Assembly (NCBI RefSeq): GCF_048771995.1
Contig: NC_133030.1
Span: 56,266,001 to 56,330,000 of the forward strand
Length of the DNA: 64,000 bases
Reading direction: 5' to 3'
DNA from: Taeniopygia guttata
Lineage: Eukaryota > Chordata > Aves > Passeriformes > Estrildidae
The notes under the pieces were generated by a model. It ran no database searches, had not been told where the DNA came from, and saw only the letters and a program-made list of their open reading frames with translations. Positions 46,557-64,000 of this stretch are shown here, piece by piece; the first letter of the stretch is position 1, and each line of letters begins with the position of its first letter. The translations under genes were made by a program, and so were the position numbers.

Positions 46557-47531
46557 GTACACCACGCCTCACACCAACACCGATGCATGTGCCTCAGACT
46601 AGTCTGTTAACCTTACACATTTCAACTCACTTTTATAAAGGACACTGTGCCAACATGCTTGGAGCTACAGGGCATGTGCTGCAGAAAAAGCCAAGCCTAG
46701 CCCATGATCGTGCATGGGGAAGGGGTTATAGGTGACAGGCATGCTCTGTTTGCCTGTCAAAACAGAGAAGCGGGTGCTTAAATCTGTCCTTGTGACAGCT
46801 CCACGTGCCTCGTTTGTTTATCTGTCTCAAACGGATGGCCCTATGGGGTTTTTTTCAGGTCAGTGTGTGAGTGTATGTGTGGGTGTGCATGTGTGCCTCG
46901 CCAAAATAGTCTCGAGTGTCCCAGGCCATGGAACAGGCTATGTATGTGCCTGTCAACAGGGTAAGTGCCAGTGCAGTAACAACAGTCATATGTATTTTAG
47001 GCTAATGTGTGTGTCAGTCAAACTCGGAGTGTGCCTGCCTGCGTTTCTCAGACCAGCGGGTGGACGTTTGTGTCTCATGATCCCTGTGTGCTGGAGCAGC
47101 TTGTGTGCTTCTCCCTTTCCTTCCGACTGTCACATATCACAGGGTACTCTGAGTGTACCTGTGTACATGCCAGGATTCTCTGAGTGTGCAATTCCCTGCC
47201 TGTCTGACAGCAACAGTCCCAAATGCCTCAGGGCAGCATCCGTCTTGCTGTGACAGTGGCCTGTGCTCCTCATGCCAGTGCCAGCCTGTCTGTCTGTCAG
47301 TGACACAGGGTCATGCGCCTCAGGACTCTGTGTGTGTCTCACAAGGACAGCAGCTCCTGTCCCTGAGACCCTGACACCTCAGTGACTGTGACAGTGCTTG
47401 CGAGTGTCACAGTGACAGTCATGCACCTCAGTACGATACATGTCTGTACATCTGCGTGGCACGGCCCCACAGGCCTCGGACTGCTGTGACAGCCACGTGC
47501 CTTGAACCTGTGTGCTGTGACTTTGCCATGT
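46554..47531. other. TGTG/CTGT-rich degenerate tract
   Basis: Sequence rich in tgtgtgt, cagtgtgtgag and ctgtctgtc words leads from the GT microsatellite into the 47-bp minisatellite. Open frames here have biased Cys/Val/Ser composition and look like products of the repeat, not genes. Confidence 0.6.
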
Positions 47532-48176
47532 GTCTGTCCATCTGTCTGTCCGTACCTCAGAATGCCTCACAGCCCAGTGTCTGTCCATCTGTCTGTCTGT
47601 ACCTCAGAGCGCCTCACAGCCCAGAGTCTGTCCATCTGTCTGTCTGTACCTCAGAGCGCCTCACAGCCCAGAGTCTGTCCATCTGTCTGTCTGTACCTCA
47701 GAGCGCCTCACAGCCCAGTGTGTGTCCATCTGTCTGTCCGTACCTCAGAATGCCTCACAGCCCAGTGTCTGTCCATCTGTCTGTCTGTACCTCAGAGCAC
47801 CTCACAGCCCAGTGTCTGTCCATCTGTCTGTCTGTACCTCAGAGCGCCTCACAGCCCAGAGTCTGTCCATCTGTCTGTCCGTACCTCAGAGCACCTCACA
47901 GCCCAGAGTCTGTCCATCTGTCTGTCTGTACCTCAGAGCGCCTCACAGCCCAGTGTCTGTCCATCTGTCTGTCCGTACCTCAGAGCGCCTCACAGCCCAG
48001 AGTCTGTCCATCTGTCTGTACCTCAGAGCGCCTCACAGCCCAGTGTCTGTCCATCTGTCTGTCCCTACCTAAGAGCACCTCACAGCTCAGAGTCTGTCCA
48101 TCTGTCTGTCCGTACCTCAGAGCGCCTCACAGCCCAGTGTCTGTCCATCTGTCTGTCCCTACCTCATCTCAGACTC
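47532..48176. repeat. 47-bp minisatellite, about 14 units
   Basis: The words gtctgtccatctgtctgtc then gtacctcagagcgcctcaca and gccca recur at 47532, 47579, 47626, 47673, 47720, 47767 and so on to about 48139. The period is 47 bp. One unit starting near 48002 lacks four bases of the CTGT run. Variants differ at a few positions (gcgcctc/gcacctc, ccagtg/ccagag, ctgtctg/ctgtccg). Because 47 is not a multiple of three and no unit contains a stop in any forward frame, long open frames run through in all three frames. I do not regard them as genes. Confidence 0.93.
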
Positions 48177-48523
48177 ATGTCCCTGAGGGTGACAAGGGCC
48201 TGCATCCCTCTGAGGTGCCCATTACATGCATGCCCTGGGGCTGTGCATTCCTCACAGTCCCACAGCCTCTGTCAGCTGTGCCTGCCTGCCAGGGGACCCT
48301 GAATGTGAGGGGACCGTGCTTGTGTGGGGTGCTCCGTGAGATGTGAGTAAGGGGACTGTGTCTGTGAGGCAGTACGGTGCGCGGTGTTTGTGTGAGGGGA
48401 CTATGAGTGTGAGAGGTGCTGTGAGAGCGTCTCTGTCTGTGTGTCTGCCCGTGTCTGGACCGTGCGTGTGAGCGCGGCCGGGCGGCCGGGCGGGCGGGCG
48501 AGGCCGGGGGGCAGCGGCCCCTC

Positions 48524-48566
48524 ACGTCAGCGCGGCGCGGGGCGGGCGGCGGCGGCGGCCTTAAAT
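48524..48566 (+). promoter_or_regulatory. ADSS1 core promoter candidate (CRE half-site and TATA-like box)
   Basis: A CRE half-site ACGTCA at 48524-48529 is followed about 31 bp later by the TATA-like TTAAAT at 48561-48566, the only AT-rich hexamer in the GC-rich flank. A start near 48590 would give a 5' UTR of about 100 nt before ATG 48688. Direct evidence is limited to the motifs and spacing. Confidence 0.4.
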
Positions 48567-48687
48567 GCCGGCGGCGGCGGCGCGGCGCGGGCAGCGCGCA
48601 GGGCTCGGCGGCAGCGGGGAAGCGTGAGGCGGCGGTTGCTGCGGCCACAGCCACCCTCCCAGCCACCCACCCACCCACCCACCCAGC

Positions 48688-63711
<15,024 letters not shown>

Positions 63712-64000
63712 GTAAGCGAAGAGTGAAGGGGAAAGAATCCTCACAAATGATTGCTTAGCTCATGAGGCTAAATTACATTATTATTCCACAGAGCAGCTAT
63801 GTATTTGATCTAACACAGCTTCTTATTATGTTCTGTAATCTGAAGCATGATAATGGAATCTGTGTCCGCTGAAGAGTGATGTTTTACATGTTTTTACAGT
63901 GTTTAAGGAATACTCCCTCTGTTTTCACTTGAGGAGGCCTGTGCACTGTCAATGACAGCAGAGAAACTTTGTCTTGAAATTATGGATGTCTGTGATTTAA

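Noticed and set aside
47380-47420. Imperfect palindrome around tgtgaca...tgtcaca
   Set aside because: Only about 9 bp pair, inside TGTG/CTGT-rich sequence where such matches are expected by chance.
47456-48346. Long open frames (up to 296 codons) across the 47-bp array
   Set aside because: They exist in all three forward frames because the unit lacks stops and is not a multiple of three. Composition is repeat-driven, with no homology, no splice logic and no conserved domain.

Overview
The window is vertebrate nuclear DNA, almost certainly from a bird. Genes are split by long introns with GT-AG junctions, short CR1 retroposon tails of the avian type are scattered throughout, and one avian-type retroviral LTR remnant is present. 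Three plus-strand genes are readable in the order INF2 (3' half), an INF2-like formin paralog, and ADSS1 (5' part). INF2 next to ADSS1 is also the order on human chromosome 14q32, so this looks like the orthologous avian block. The species and chromosome are inference.

Positions 1-9872 carry the 3' half of INF2. Seven exons cover the rest of the FH2 actin-assembly domain. They are followed by a WH2/DAD exon, a long disordered-tail exon and two alternative last exons. One last exon ends in a CAAX box (CVAQ). The other ends in a lysine-rich, non-CAAX tail. All exon phases join without a break over about 553 codons.

Positions 21938-37788 hold a second INF2-like gene. It has an FH1 exon and then a full FH2 domain over eleven more exons. 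The seven exons that can be compared with INF2 have identical lengths (101, 71, 108, 71, 121, 165, 103 nt) and phases, and about two thirds of the residues are identical by hand count (164 of 246). No broken exon is seen. I find no DID exon upstream and no WH2/DAD or CAAX exon downstream. From the first ATG to the stop it reads as a 549-residue DID-less, DAD-less formin. This is the most notable content of the window.

Positions 37789-48440 are mostly intergenic: CR1 fragments, an LTR fossil, a GT microsatellite and a 47-bp minisatellite of about 14 units. The minisatellite lies some 300 bp upstream of a CpG island that contains the ADSS1 promoter. ADSS1 exon 1 (48688-48873) is followed by a 12.5-kb intron and exons 2-4 at 61335, 62848 and 63661. 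The gene continues beyond the window.

INF2 and its paralog would act on actin filaments. ADSS1 makes adenylosuccinate in the purine nucleotide cycle. I see no functional link between them beyond conserved neighbourhood.
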